Assembly (NCBI RefSeq): GCF_002812705.1
Contig: NZ_CP025030.1
Coordinates: 2,914,001-2,978,000 of the forward strand
Origin: Achromobacter spanius
GTDB lineage: Bacteria; Pseudomonadota; Gammaproteobacteria; Burkholderiales; Burkholderiaceae_B
DNA: 64,000 nt
Reading direction: 5' to 3'
A program made the translations under genes and the position numbers. Below, in pieces: positions 1 to 8,524 of the stretch (within the stretch, counting starts at the first letter, position 1; each line of letters opens with the position of its first letter). Below the pieces are notes generated by a model. The model was not told where the DNA came from and did not search any database. It saw only the letters and a program-made list of their open reading frames with translations.

Positions 1-989
1 CACAGCGTGGCGACTTCCTTTTGCACGGGATCAAAGCGATCCAGGTCCTTGAACACCATCGGGTGCAGCGGCTGCATCACGAACAGCGCATTCACGCCGC
101 GCTGGTGCAGCAGCGCCATCAAGGCGGTGAGTTCACGCAGTTCAACGCGGCCCGTCAGCGGCTGCGGCTGATACGCGGTCTTGCCGCCCTCCGGAATACC
201 GCGCAGGTATTTGTTGAAGAAATCGTCGCGCACCGCGTAGCGGTTGCCTGTCATCTGATCCTGTTCCGCGCGTTGGGCCTCTTCCGCCAGCGCGTCCCAG
301 TCCACCACGCGGGCAGCGGCGGCAGGGCCTTCGCGCTCGCGCTCCGGGGCCGGCGCGGCATGCGCGGGCGTCCACAGGTCGACCAGGCGTTGACGGAATA
401 CATAGGCTTGCTCGGCCATCATGGACCAGGCCACGCCTGCGTCGCCCTTGTCGCGCAGCCAGCGAGCCAGCTCGGCGCGGCCCTCGGGCTGCTTCACCAA
501 GCGGGGCAGCAGCGGGTTGGCGTGTTCCTTGAATTCATCGGCGCCCAGCCCGCCGTCGCCGTCGAACCAGCCGGGCGACAGCATCACCACCACGCGCGAG
601 GCCGGCGACAAGTCATCGGCCAGCGCGGCCAGCACCAATTGCATGCCCAGGGACTGAAAGCCCGAATGGCCATAGGCCAGCACGGGCATCTGGAGTTCGT
701 CGGCAAGATAGCGGTAGGGAACGAAGCGCAGATCGTTGCTGGTCAGTTCGGACGAGCCCAGGATCACCAGCCGGTCCCCCGTGCGCAGCGCCTGGCTCAG
801 CCGCGACAGGTTGCGCGTCTGCTCATGCAGCGTGTTGCCCAGGTTGGGCAGGTAGATGCCGGGCGCCGCGGCGGGCACGGGTTCCGTCTTCAAGGCCAGC
901 GCGTGCCAGGCGAGCCAGCACACGGCGGCGGCGGTCGACAAGGCCAGCGCGGCGGCCAGGGCGTGCTGGCGTAACGGTCGTTTGAACAT
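1..989 (-). CDS. dltD: DltD-like D-alanyl transfer protein, 3' end outside window
   Basis: The reverse strand reads open from an ATG at 989 to the window edge, giving the first 329 residues of a protein with an N-terminal membrane anchor (about residues 8-30, rich in Ala and Leu). The motif VILGSSELTS at residues 75-84 matches the GSSEL nucleophile motif of DltD, and the later text (SGFQSLGMQ, SPGWFDGDG) fits that family. DltD acts at the outer face of the cytoplasmic membrane in D-alanylation of surface polymers. In Bordetella a homologous (dra) locus modifies the outer membrane and raises resistance to cationic peptides. The dltABC partners would lie to the left and are not visible. Family call is strong; the modified polymer is unknown. 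Confidence 0.85.
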   Translation of the reverse strand, partial: MFKRPLRQHALAAALALSTAAAVCWLAWHALALKTEPVPAAAPGIYLPNLGNTLHEQTRNLSRLSQALRTGDRLVILGSSELTSNDLRFVPYRYLADELQMPVLAYGHSGFQSLGMQLVLAALADDLSPASRVVVMLSPGWFDGDGGLGADEFKEHANPLLPRLVKQPEGRAELARWLRDKGDAGVAWSMMAEQAYVFRQRLVDLWTPAHAAPAPEREREGPAAAARVVDWDALAEEAQRAEQDQMTGNRYAVRDDFFNKYLRGIPEGGKTAYQPQPLTGRVELRELTALMALLHQRGVNALFVMQPLHPMVFKDLDRFDPVQKEVATL

Positions 990-1276
990 GGAAGCCAAGA
1001 GGGGGAGGGGTGACGCGCCAGCCAGGAATATTTTTGTTAGCGGATGTTATCCACCGTCCGTGACCCCAACAAGCGCGGTAAACGGGGCCACTGAGCAGAT
1101 TCGCTTTTTCGCCACAGCGCCAAACGGGCCAGGCGGACCGGCCGGCCGCCATTCTCCAGGGAAAGAATGCGATAGCATCGACATCGCGGCCATCTTCTGG
1201 ATTTCCATGATTGACCGCACCGCGCGCCATGCCTGGCCGTCGGTACTGCCTCCCTTTCCTCTCATACGCCTTCGCC
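990..1276. other. Divergent intergenic region dltD / moaB-like gene
   Basis: 287 bases separate the dltD-like gene (minus) from the MoaB/MogA gene (plus) and should hold both promoters. The stretch around 1028-1040 is locally AT-rich (GGAATATTTTTGTTAG). I see no convincing riboswitch, operator palindrome or small gene. Confidence 0.4.
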
Positions 1277-1909
1277 ATGACCGCCACGACCCGAATCGCC
1301 CGCCGCCATCCCGACGACCTGATCATCGGCCTGGTGTCCGTCTCTGACCGCGCGTCCAGCGGCACCTACCAGGACCTGGGCCTGCCCGCCTTGCGCGAAT
1401 GGCTGGGCTCGGCGCTGGTGTCGCCCTGGCAGGCGGTCGACCGGCTGATTCCTGACGAGCCGGCACGCATTTCCGAAACCTTGATCGAGCTTGTCGACAT
1501 CTGTGGCTGCGATCTGGTCCTGACCACCGGCGGCACGGGCCCCGCCCGCCGCGACGTCACGCCCGAGGCCACCTTGGCCGTGGGCACGAAAGAGATGCCG
1601 GGTTTCGGCGAACAGATGCGCCAGATCAGCCTGCGCTTTGTGCCCACGGCGATTCTGTCGCGCCAGGTGGCGGTTATCCGGGAAACGCCTTCGCATGCGG
1701 CCCTGATCGTGAACCTGCCCGGCCAGCCGAAGTCCATTCGTGAAACCCTGGAAGGGTTGAAGGGCGATGACGGCGCCGTCATCGCGCCTGGAATTTTTGC
1801 CGCCATCCCCTACTGCATTGATCTGATCGGCGGGCCTTATGCAGAGACGCGCTCCGAGATCATCGATGCGTTCCGCCCCAAATCGGCCCGCCGCGCGCCC
1901 CAGTCCTGA
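1277..1909 (+). CDS. Molybdenum cofactor biosynthesis protein, MoaB/MogA family
   Basis: A 210-residue cytoplasmic protein of the MoCF-binding fold. The molybdopterin-binding signature TTGGTGPARRDVTPEA lies at residues 83-98, preceded by the expected parallel strand (CGCDLVLTT). Family members adenylylate molybdopterin before molybdate insertion (MogA) or are its MoaB relatives; sequence alone does not separate the two, although the C-terminal segment with NLPGQPKSIRE and a proline-rich turn is MogA-like. I chose the ATG at 1277 because it directly precedes the conserved domain; an upstream in-frame ATG at 1211 would add 22 unconserved residues. The gene stands alone, with a lipoprotein gene 73 bases downstream. 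Confidence 0.85.
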   Translation: MTATTRIARRHPDDLIIGLVSVSDRASSGTYQDLGLPALREWLGSALVSPWQAVDRLIPDEPARISETLIELVDICGCDLVLTTGGTGPARRDVTPEATLAVGTKEMPGFGEQMRQISLRFVPTAILSRQVAVIRETPSHAALIVNLPGQPKSIRETLEGLKGDDGAVIAPGIFAAIPYCIDLIGGPYAETRSEIIDAFRPKSARRAPQS

Positions 1910-1982
1910 GTCCTTGCCGCGCGTAGCGCTGCGTTATAGTTTTGGCCGCCCATCCACTTTTCTGCTTGAGAGTCCGCCCGTC

Positions 1983-2321
1983 ATGAAGGTTCGCATTGCC
2001 CTGTCCCTTACCGTCCTGGCTGCCTTGTCGGCCTGCGCCAACGTCAAAGACGTGCGTGATCGCGACCCCGTTTTCTACGGTTCCACCCAGCGCACGGCCG
2101 AGGCCTACACGACCTGCGTGGCCAGCGCCTGGAAGAACATGGGCGTCAACTTTCAGCAGAAGGCAGTGCGCAATGGGTTTGAATTGATCCAGGAAGACAG
2201 CCTGGGCGTCGAAGCCGTGCTGACCACCACCACCTGGCAGGGCAAGACCGAAGTGCGCCTGTCCACGCGCATCGCCCGCCGCGACCAAAGCATCATCGAA
2301 CCGGCGAACCTGTGCCTGTAA
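1983..2321 (+). CDS. Small predicted lipoprotein
   Basis: A 112-residue protein starting MKVRIALSLTVLAALSACAN. The hydrophobic signal ends in the lipobox LSAC with the lipidated cysteine at residue 18, so it should be an outer- or inner-membrane lipoprotein. The mature part (STQRTAEAYTTCVASAWKNMG, with later beta-rich segments) has one further cysteine pair candidate but no domain I can name. Its stop codon overlaps the GTG start of the M23 peptidase by ten bases, so the two are translationally coupled and probably work together in the envelope. Confidence 0.75.
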   Translation: MKVRIALSLTVLAALSACANVKDVRDRDPVFYGSTQRTAEAYTTCVASAWKNMGVNFQQKAVRNGFELIQEDSLGVEAVLTTTTWQGKTEVRLSTRIARRDQSIIEPANLCL

Positions 2322-3196
2322 GCAAGCTGTACCCGCGCCGCGCCGTTCTGGGGCTGGGCCTGGCGGCCGCCGCCCTGGCCATGGGCCTGCCGCGCCGCGC
2401 GGCTGCCCAGCAAGGCTTCATTTCGCGCAAGCTGAATGCCCCGGTGCCGGGCGGCGTGGCCGTCTTGTCGCTGGGCGATGCCGACGTTGCGCCCGAAGTC
2501 ACCTTCCAGGACCGGCGCGTGATGGTCCTGCGTGAAGAAGGCAAGCAATGGATCGCCGTGGTGGGGATTCCGCTGAGCGTGAAGCCGGGCGAGCAGCACG
2601 CCGTGGTGCGCGACGCCAACGGTGAACGCAAGCTGCCGTTCAAGGTGGGCGCCAAGGAATACGTGGCGCAGCACATCACCCTGAAGAATCGGCGTCAGGT
2701 GGATCCCAACCCGGACGACATGAAGCGCATCGAGCGCGAGCTGGCCGAGCAGGTCGCTGCCTATCGGACGTATCGCGCCGGGGTGACGCCCAGCAATGTG
2801 CTGCTGGACCGCCCCGTGAACGGCGGGCGCCTGTCCAGCCCGTTCGGGCTGCGCCGGTTTTTCAACGGCCAGGAACGCAATCCGCATTCGGGGCTGGACT
2901 TCGCCGTGCCCTCGGGCACGCCGATCAAGGCGCCGGCGGCGGGCGTGGTGGTGCTGGTGGGGGATTATTTCTTCAACGGCAAGACCGTGTTCATCGACCA
3001 TGGCCAGGGCTTCATCAGCATGTTCTGCCATATGTCAGCCGTAGACGTGAAGGTGGGCGACGAGGTGCCGCGCGGTGGAGTGGTGGGCAAGGTGGGCGCC
3101 ACGGGGCGCGCGACCGGGCCGCATTTGCACTGGAACATCAGCCTGAATGATGCGCGGGTGGATCCCGCCATTTTCATCGGGGCCTTCAAGCCCTGA
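2312..3196 (+). CDS. M23 family metallopeptidase (LytM-type endopeptidase)
   Basis: A 294-residue exported protein read from a GTG that overlaps the end of the lipoprotein gene. An N-terminal segment with paired arginines (PRRAVLGLGLAAAALA) is a signal peptide, possibly Tat-dependent. The peptidase M23 domain occupies about residues 170-290 and carries the zinc ligands in HSGLD (H192, D196) and HLH (H271, H273), with a further histidine at H240. All catalytic motifs are present, so it is likely an active peptidoglycan endopeptidase that cuts cross-links in the periplasm. The region between (residues 40-165) resembles the N-terminal beta domain of NlpD/Gly-Gly-endopeptidase-type proteins. The coupled lipoprotein may be a partner. 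Confidence 0.9.
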   Translation: MPVSKLYPRRAVLGLGLAAAALAMGLPRRAAAQQGFISRKLNAPVPGGVAVLSLGDADVAPEVTFQDRRVMVLREEGKQWIAVVGIPLSVKPGEQHAVVRDANGERKLPFKVGAKEYVAQHITLKNRRQVDPNPDDMKRIERELAEQVAAYRTYRAGVTPSNVLLDRPVNGGRLSSPFGLRRFFNGQERNPHSGLDFAVPSGTPIKAPAAGVVVLVGDYFFNGKTVFIDHGQGFISMFCHMSAVDVKVGDEVPRGGVVGKVGATGRATGPHLHWNISLNDARVDPAIFIGAFKP

Positions 3197-3238
3197 TTCC
3201 GCTGATTCAATCCCGGGCCGGCGTGCCCGGCGCACGCA

Positions 3239-3526
3239 TCAGGCCGTGGCCGTTTGCTGCGCGATCTTGTTCAACACGTACTGATGCATGCGCTCGGCAT
3301 AATCCATCTGCTGGCGCACATGGTGCTGCGCGGCCTCTTGCTCGTCCAGGCAGTTGTCGTACTTGATCTTGGCTTCGGCGTAGGTCAGGCCGGTATTGCG
3401 CAGGCTGTTGATGAACGCCTCGCGCGATTGGTGCAGCAGGCGCAGCCCTTCCTCCCCTTTCGCGAATTTTCTTCGCGCCAGGGAAAGCTGGTCAGCAGCG
3501 GCTTGCAACTCTTCTTTGAAATCCAT
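3239..3526 (-). CDS. Small conserved coiled-coil protein
   Basis: A 95-residue soluble, highly charged and helical protein (MDFKEELQAAADQLSLARRK...). Heptad-like spacing of Leu/Ala and long runs without proline suggest a single helical hairpin or coiled coil. It has one cysteine (in YDNCLDEQ) and no export signal. I do not recognise a named domain. It lies convergent to the M23 gene and downstream of infA in the same direction, separated from infA by 173 bases that contain a hairpin, so it probably has its own promoter. Confidence 0.65.
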   Translation of the reverse strand: MDFKEELQAAADQLSLARRKFAKGEEGLRLLHQSREAFINSLRNTGLTYAEAKIKYDNCLDEQEAAQHHVRQQMDYAERMHQYVLNKIAQQTATA

Positions 3527-3667
3527 CTTGCTTCATGCGTTTCCCGTCAGACATTGCCTGATCGGGTTGCCATTTTTTCACGAACGGACGTTCCACGCAT
3601 TACGGCATGTCGCGCCGGGGCCTTAAGGGCGGTGGGCCCTGAGGCAGGCGACGAAAAGCCAGGGGGA

Positions 3668-3685
3668 GCCGGCCAACAGGCCGGC
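3668..3685 (-). terminator. Candidate terminator hairpin after infA
   Basis: Seven-base arms GCCGGCC (3668-3674) and GGCCGGC (3679-3685) enclose AACA. Read on the minus strand downstream of infA, the hairpin is followed about eleven bases later by CTTTTC. The T run is weak, so this is a moderate call. Confidence 0.4.
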
Positions 3686-3699
3686 CCTGAGGCCCTGGC

Positions 3700-3963
3700 T
3701 TAACGGCGGTATTGCTGGGGACGATGGGGCGCGGGAGCGCGCTCGTCCTTGTGGCGGAAATTGATGCGGCCCTTGGTCAGGTCATAGGGCGACATTTCCA
3801 GGGTGACACGGTCACCCGCCAGGATGCGGATGCGGTGCTTGCGGATACGGCCGGAGGCGTAAGCGCCGACTTCGATGCCGTTGTCCAGTTTGACGCGGTA
3901 GCGGCTATCGGGCAGCACTTCGTCAACAATGCCATCCAATTCGATGAGTTCTTCTTTAGCCAT
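3700..3963 (-). CDS. infA: Translation initiation factor IF-1
   Basis: An 87-residue S1/OB-fold protein beginning [20 protein letters not shown], with the IF-1 core [29 protein letters not shown] text in which only short parts are quoted here ([20 protein letters not shown]). IF-1 occupies the ribosomal A site and assists IF-2 and IF-3 during initiation. The extra 15-residue basic/proline-rich tail ([15 protein letters not shown]) makes it longer than the 72-residue form usually found beside rpmJ in ribosomal-protein operons, so this is probably the second betaproteobacterial infA copy. The start is preceded by AAGGAG. A long leader with several short hairpins lies upstream. Confidence 0.95.
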   Translation of the reverse strand: MAKEELIELDGIVDEVLPDSRYRVKLDNGIEVGAYASGRIRKHRIRILAGDRVTLEMSPYDLTKGRINFRHKDERAPAPHRPQQYRR

Positions 3964-4592
3964 TCTCTACTCCTTGATCAATACGCGCAGCCAGGCCGGC
4001 GGCATGACGCGCCGCACGAAGCGGCATGCGCGTTGGACACAGATAACCAGGTCCAGCGGTTGAACGTAAAACGTTCGGGCAAGCGCGGGTAAAGGCCACG
4101 GCATCCGAAGCGGATGTCTGAAATGACGGATACTCGCGCAGCGTGGGCAATGTGCGCGCGGGGCGCGGCTTGGTCGCGACGCCATGCAAATGCATGGTTC
4201 CGGAAGAAGCGGGTTGGAGCGTTTGCTGCAATGCCTTGCGGCGCGTGGGGCAGGGGTGAGGTCGCTCGGTGGGTTGATCCGTGAGGTTCCCCGGTGATGT
4301 CCACCCGGGCCATCCCGTGGGGGTAATCCAGTGGCTTATCTCAACCAAACCGGGAGCAGCCTGGGTATCTTGGGGGGTTGCCCGAAGGAGTACAGGTTGG
4401 CACGCAGAGTGACCGAAGCCCGGTTTTTGCGGAAAAATCACGGACTGATGTTACTGCAAAGCGCGCAGCTTAGCCAGTATTTATCCGCGCGAGCGGCGTG
4501 ATAGTTGCTGCTGAACGACTCCGCGTTCGGGGGCGCGGCCCCGAGACCCCCGCATTGCGCGGGCTCGGGCGAGGGGGCTTCAGGGTGCGGGC
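3964..4592. other. 629-base region without a convincing gene: structured leader of infA
   Basis: No reading frame here has clear coding character over its full length. On the minus strand, toward infA, four short perfect inverted repeats occur in about 190 bases: CCATGCA/TGCATGG (4182-4197), CATCCG/CGGATG (4102-4116), GAACGT/ACGTTC (4062-4076) and GCCGC/GCGGC (4011-4025). This fits a structured 5' untranslated region or a small RNA. The portion 4200-4592 also contains the upstream side of the gene and nothing else I can name. Confidence 0.4.
3967..4104 (-). CDS. Possible 45-residue leader peptide coupled to infA (uncertain)
   Basis: A minus-strand frame starting at 4104 encodes a short peptide beginning MPWPLPALARTFYVQ and ending LRVLIKE. 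Its last codons form the Shine-Dalgarno sequence of infA (AAGGAG) and its TAG stop lies three bases before the infA ATG, which would allow translational coupling. Codon choice in the second half is similar to neighbouring genes. It overlaps three of the leader hairpins. I recognise no homologue and the frame may be chance. Confidence 0.2.
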   Translation of the reverse strand: MPWPLPALARTFYVQPLDLVICVQRACRFVRRVMPPAWLRVLIKE

Positions 4593-5024
4593 TTATGTAA
4601 CGGTTTGCTGGCGGGATTCGAGTTCGGCGGGAAAGTCGTCGGGGTATTGGGGCAAATCATCCGTGATGTCGAACCACGGCGCCTTGCTGGCCACATGGCA
4701 GTGCGCGGCGGGCTTGACGCCGGGGTCGTCGTCCAGCGCGCCCAGCGGCAGGCCGTAGGCGTCGGGCGCCTGGTCGAAGCGGCTGAGCAAGGGCGTGCCG
4801 CAGGCTTCGCAAAAACCCCGGTAGTTGCCCGGCGACGAGGCATACCACGTGACGTGGTTTTCGCCCTTGGTCCATTTGAAATCAACCGCTTGCACCGAGG
4901 CGCGGCTTCGAAAAGCCGCGCCGTGCGATTTGCGGCACATGACGCAGTGGCAGTTCAGGGCGTCGGTGAGGGGGCCGTCGATCTCGTAAGCCACGCGGCC
5001 GCACAGGCAGGAACCTTTGATCAT
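4593..5024 (-). CDS. GFA (glutathione-dependent formaldehyde-activating enzyme-like) family protein
   Basis: A 143-residue cytoplasmic zinc protein of the GFA/CENP-V fold. The cysteine pattern is complete: C6 and C8 in SCLCG, C25, C27 and C30 in CHCVMC, and C72 and C75 in CEACGTPL. These bind two zinc ions. Family members include the glutathione-formaldehyde adduct enzyme Gfa, but most are of unknown substrate. The ATG at 5024 directly precedes the first motif; a longer in-frame start at 5090 would add an unconserved Arg/Ala segment. A second GFA-family gene of different sequence lies at 37902-38357. It is divergent from phnC. Confidence 0.85.
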   Translation of the reverse strand: MIKGSCLCGRVAYEIDGPLTDALNCHCVMCRKSHGAAFRSRASVQAVDFKWTKGENHVTWYASSPGNYRGFCEACGTPLLSRFDQAPDAYGLPLGALDDDPGVKPAAHCHVASKAPWFDITDDLPQYPDDFPAELESRQQTVT

Positions 5025-5170
5025 GATGAGCGCCAGGCATTGGGATAACACCTCGAATATACCCGCGCCGCCCGCCGCCCGTCGCCGCAAGCCGTCCGCC
5101 TGGACGTTTATGACGGTGATCTTTCAGTTGGTTGCTGGCCCCGATTTTTATCCCTGGCGATTGGGCTTGC

Positions 5171-5188
5171 GGGTCATCGCGCTGTCAT
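5171..5188 (+). promoter_or_regulatory. Candidate Pho box upstream of phnC
   Basis: GGGTCAT (5171-5177), four bases CGCG, then CTGTCAT (5182-5188): two seven-base direct repeats with the four-base spacing of the PhoB consensus CTGTCAT-N4-CTGTCAT (5/7 and 7/7 matches). It ends about 50 bases before the phnC ATG, a suitable place for PhoB-dependent activation under phosphate starvation. Confidence 0.6.
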
Positions 5189-5237
5189 GCCGCGAAAACA
5201 GAATGCCGCAATGACCACATCCAAGGGGGATCAAGCG

Positions 5238-6089
5238 ATGACAACCGCCATCGAAGTACATGCCTTGAGCAAAACGTTCCAGGCCGGGTCCAAGGCGCTG
5301 GACAACGTCAGCCTGCAAGTGGCCGACGGCGAAATGGTGGCGCTGCTGGGCGCGTCGGGTTCGGGCAAGTCCACACTGCTGCGCCATCTGGCGGGTTTTG
5401 TCGCCGGTGATGCAGGCAATTCGGGCGCGGGCAGCGTCACGGTCAATGGCCAGCTTATCCAGCGCAACGGCCGCCTTAGCCGTGACGTGCGCGCGGCGCG
5501 TGCAGGCATCGGCTTCGTGTTCCAGCAATTCAACCTGGTGGGCCGCCTGCCGGTCATCACCAACGTCTTGACCGGCATGTTGCCGCGCGTGCCGCTGTGG
5601 CGCAGCCTGACGCGCTGGTTCCTGCGCGACGAAGTGCGCCAGGGTCTGGAAGCGCTTGCCCAAGTTGGTATAGACGACTATGCATTTCAGCGCGCCTCGA
5701 CGCTGTCCGGCGGCCAGCAGCAGCGCGCCGCCATCGCCCGCACGCTGGTGCAGAACGCGCGTGTGATCCTGGCCGACGAACCCATCGCGTCCTTGGACCC
5801 CGAGTCGTCGCGCCGCGTGATGGACACGCTGGCCCAGATCAACCGCAGCCGCAAGGTGGCGGTGGTGGTGTCGCTGCACCAGGTGGACGTGGCCTTGCGC
5901 TACTGCCCGCGCGTGGTGGCGCTGCGCCACGGCAAGGTCGTGTATGACGGCCGCGCCACCGACCTGACTCCCGAAATGCTGCGCGACCTGTATGGCTCGG
6001 AACTGAGCGAACTGCTGCCCGAGTACACGCAGCAGGCGCCGGCCATGCCGGCCCTGGCGCCGTTGTCCACTTTGGCGCAAGCCGCCTGA
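5238..6089 (+). CDS. phnC: Phosphonate ABC transporter, ATP-binding protein
   Basis: A 283-residue ABC ATPase, the energising subunit of phosphonate import. Walker [10 protein letters not shown] is at residues 38-46, the signature LSGGQQQR and Walker B VILADEP follow in order, and the insert after Walker A ([12 protein letters not shown]) is typical of PhnC. I chose the ATG at 5238, which has GGGGGA eight bases upstream, over in-frame ATGs at 5187 and 5211. phnD and phnE follow on the same strand. A Pho box candidate lies upstream, so phosphate-starvation control is likely. Confidence 0.93.
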   Translation: MTTAIEVHALSKTFQAGSKALDNVSLQVADGEMVALLGASGSGKSTLLRHLAGFVAGDAGNSGAGSVTVNGQLIQRNGRLSRDVRAARAGIGFVFQQFNLVGRLPVITNVLTGMLPRVPLWRSLTRWFLRDEVRQGLEALAQVGIDDYAFQRASTLSGGQQQRAAIARTLVQNARVILADEPIASLDPESSRRVMDTLAQINRSRKVAVVVSLHQVDVALRYCPRVVALRHGKVVYDGRATDLTPEMLRDLYGSELSELLPEYTQQAPAMPALAPLSTLAQAA

Positions 6090-6147
6090 TCCCTTTTTTT
6101 ATTCCGCTCTTCGCGACCTCTCTGCCCCTTCCTACCCGGAGCCACCC

Positions 6148-7131
6148 ATGCTACGCAGAACCTTCGTTACCCTGATCGCCGCCGCGGCCCTGTCCACGCA
6201 AGCCCACGCGGAAGAGGCCAAGCCCTTGAACTTCGGCATCATCTCGACCGAGTCGTCGACCAACCTGAAATCCGTCTGGCAGCCCGTCATTGACGACCTG
6301 AGCCGCGCCATCGGCGTGCCGGTCAAGCCCTTCTTCGCGTCGGACTACGCCGGCATCATCGAAGGCATGCGCTTCAACAAGGTGCAGTTGGGCTGGTTCG
6401 GCAACAAGTCGGCCATCGAAGCCGTGGACCGCGCCAAGGGCGAAGTGTTCGCCTCGGTCATCGACAAGGACGGTAACCCTGGCTACTGGTCGCTCTTGAT
6501 CGTCAACAAGGACAGCAACCTGAAGACGCTGGATGACGTGTTGAAAAGCCCTGGCAAGCTGAGCTACGGCGCGGGCGACCCCAACTCCACGTCCGGCACC
6601 GCCGTGCCCGGCTACTACCTATGGGCCGCCAACAAGATCGAACCCAAGACCTTCTTCAAGACCATGCGTTCCAGCAACCATGAAACCAACTTGCTGTCGG
6701 TCATCAACAAGCAGGTGGATGTGGCCGTCAACAACACCGAAGCGCTGGAGCGCTATCGCCTGAACACGGGCAAGGACGCCAACGACAGCGTGCGCGTGCT
6801 GTGGAAGTCGCCGTTGATTCCGGCCGACCCGCTGGTCATGCGTTCCGACCTGCCCGCCGACCTGAAGGGCCGCATCCGCGACTTCTTCGTCAATTACGGC
6901 AAGGGCAAGGACGCCCAGCGCGAAATGGCCAACCTGAAGGCGCTGACCTATCAGGGCTTCCGCGCGTCCGACAACCAGCAGCTGGTGCCCATCCGCCAGA
7001 TCGAGCTTGCCCGCGAAAAGGCCAAGGTCGAATCCGACACCACGCTGGGCCAGGCGGAAAAGCAACAGCAACTGGCTGACCTGGACAAGAAGCTGGCCGG
7101 CCTGGGCCAGCCTGCCGTCGCCAAGCAATAA
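6148..7131 (+). CDS. phnD: Phosphonate ABC transporter, periplasmic binding protein
   Basis: A 327-residue exported protein with signal peptide [21 protein letters not shown] cut after AHA (about residue 22). The mature chain starts [20 protein letters not shown] and contains the PhnD hallmarks [15 protein letters not shown] and [18 protein letters not shown], which line the phosphonate-binding cleft. It delivers alkylphosphonates to PhnE/PhnC. The long Lys/Gln-rich helical tail (about residues 285-327) is typical. It follows phnC by 58 bases. A stem-loop with a T run separates it from phnE. Confidence 0.95.
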   Translation: MLRRTFVTLIAAAALSTQAHAEEAKPLNFGIISTESSTNLKSVWQPVIDDLSRAIGVPVKPFFASDYAGIIEGMRFNKVQLGWFGNKSAIEAVDRAKGEVFASVIDKDGNPGYWSLLIVNKDSNLKTLDDVLKSPGKLSYGAGDPNSTSGTAVPGYYLWAANKIEPKTFFKTMRSSNHETNLLSVINKQVDVAVNNTEALERYRLNTGKDANDSVRVLWKSPLIPADPLVMRSDLPADLKGRIRDFFVNYGKGKDAQREMANLKALTYQGFRASDNQQLVPIRQIELAREKAKVESDTTLGQAEKQQQLADLDKKLAGLGQPAVAKQ

Positions 7132-7154
7132 GCACGGCGAATTGCCGACGCATC

Positions 7155-7192
7155 GCCGACGCATCGCCTGATGCGTCGGCCCTGCCTTTTTT
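7155..7192 (+). terminator. Intrinsic-terminator-like hairpin between phnD and phnE
   Basis: Perfect 11-base arms GCCGACGCATC (7155-7165) and GATGCGTCGGC (7170-7180) enclose GCCT and are followed by CCTGCC and TTTTTT (7187-7192). The structure lies inside the phnCDE operon, so it may act as a partial terminator or as a 3' stabiliser that raises phnD expression above phnE. Confidence 0.65.
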
Positions 7193-7220
7193 GAACGCCT
7201 TCAAGCGGACCGCCCCTTCC

Positions 7221-8015
7221 ATGAACCTTGCCACTCATTCCCCCCGCCTGCCCACCGCGCCGCGCTCGTCGTTGCCCGTGCTGCTTGTGTGGGCCGTCGT
7301 TCTCGCGCTGCTGGTCATGTCATGGCAGGGCGCGGACATGCGGCCCATGGATCTGTTGCGCGACTCGGGCAACATGGCTCAATTTGCCGCCGACTTCTTT
7401 CCGCCTAATTTTCGCGACTGGCGCATGTACCTGGACGAGATGATCGTCACCGTGCAGATCGCGGTGTGGGGCACGTTCCTGGCCATCGTGGTGGCCGTGC
7501 CGCTGGGGCTGCTGTGCTCGTCGAACATGGTGCCGGCCTGGGTCTACCAGCCGATGCGGCGCCTGATGGATGCGTGCCGCGCCATCAACGAAATGGTGTT
7601 CGCGATGCTGTTCATCGTGGCCGTGGGACTGGGCCCGTTCGCCGGCGTGCTGGCGCTGTGGGTCCACACGACCGGGGTGCTGGCCAAGCTGTTTTCGGAA
7701 GCCGTCGAAGCCATCGACCCGCGCCCCGTCGAAGGCGTGCGCGCCACCGGCGCCAATGCGCTGGAAGAAATCGTCTACGGCGTCATTCCGCAAGTGCTGC
7801 CGCTGTGGATCTCGTATTCGCTGTACCGCTTTGAATCCAACGTGCGGTCCGCGTCGGTGGTGGGCATCGTGGGTGCCGGCGGTATCGGCACCGTGCTGTG
7901 GGAAATCATCCGCAGCTTCCGCTACGCCGAAACCTGCGCGGTGATGATCATCATCGTGGCCTTCGTGGTGGCCATCGACATGCTGTCCTCGCGGATCCGG
8001 CGGGCGTTGATCTAG
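7221..8015 (+). CDS. phnE: Phosphonate ABC transporter, permease
   Basis: A 264-residue inner-membrane protein with about six hydrophobic segments: [15 protein letters not shown] near the N-terminus, then [39 protein letters not shown], and the C-terminal [15 protein letters not shown]. The EAA-type ATPase contact loop [20 protein letters not shown] is clear. It forms the channel for phosphonates with PhnC and PhnD. The ATG at 7221 is preferred over an upstream TTG at 7191 that lies in the terminator T run. Its stop overlaps the convergent GAF gene by four bases. A single phnE copy is present. Confidence 0.92.
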   Translation: MNLATHSPRLPTAPRSSLPVLLVWAVVLALLVMSWQGADMRPMDLLRDSGNMAQFAADFFPPNFRDWRMYLDEMIVTVQIAVWGTFLAIVVAVPLGLLCSSNMVPAWVYQPMRRLMDACRAINEMVFAMLFIVAVGLGPFAGVLALWVHTTGVLAKLFSEAVEAIDPRPVEGVRATGANALEEIVYGVIPQVLPLWISYSLYRFESNVRSASVVGIVGAGGIGTVLWEIIRSFRYAETCAVMIIIVAFVVAIDMLSSRIRRALI

Positions 8016-8524
8016 CTGGCCTGCCGTGCCGCCAACAGCGCCGGCAGCGCCAGCAAGCCCGCCAGGCGGGCGTTGTCGACGTCGGCGTCCGACACCTTGG
8101 GGCGCGGCATCAGGAAATTCACCGTGCCCAGGCACACGTCGTTGTAAACGACGGGGACGTTGATCACCGATTGCAGGCCCAGCTTGCGGATGGCGTCGTG
8201 GTCATTGAAGAATTCGCGGATGGCGGCTTCCCCTTCGCCCACGAACACGCGCTGTTCCAGCAACACGTGGCGGCCCCAGGGCGTGTCGCGCTTGTCCTTG
8301 CTGCCGCCCGGCGGATAGGCTTGCGGGTTGGAACTGTACAGGCGCACCACGCGCATGGCGTCGGCGTCAAAGCGGTTGACGGTGCACAGGGTGTGTTCCA
8401 GCGAGGCGTGGGCGTAGGCGTCGATGGCCTGCAAGGCCGCCGCCGAGTCGGCGGCGGCATAGGCCAGAGCGATCGCTTGCACGCCGGCCAGCGCCGGCGT
8501 CACGGAAGTCGGCTTGCCGTTCAT
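8012..8524 (-). CDS. GAF domain-containing protein
   Basis: A 170-residue soluble protein made almost wholly of one GAF domain, with the core [25 protein letters not shown] near residues 118-142 (quoted in two parts: [12 protein letters not shown] and CLGTVNFL). GAF domains bind small ligands; with no output domain attached it may be a stand-alone sensor or accessory protein. Its ATG overlaps the stop of the Bug binding protein gene (8521-8524), so it belongs to the ggt-bug operon and may act on the same substrate pathway. Its function is unknown. Confidence 0.8.
   Translation of the reverse strand: MNGKPTSVTPALAGVQAIALAYAAADSAAALQAIDAYAHASLEHTLCTVNRFDADAMRVVRLYSSNPQAYPPGGSKDKRDTPWGRHVLLEQRVFVGEGEAAIREFFNDHDAIRKLGLQSVINVPVVYNDVCLGTVNFLMPRPKVSDADVDNARLAGLLALPALLAARQAS

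Noticed and set aside
4200..4592. tRNA or known riboswitch in the region between infA and the GFA gene
   Set aside because: No cloverleaf-compatible arms with a T-loop GTTCGA pattern and no known aptamer core could be traced.
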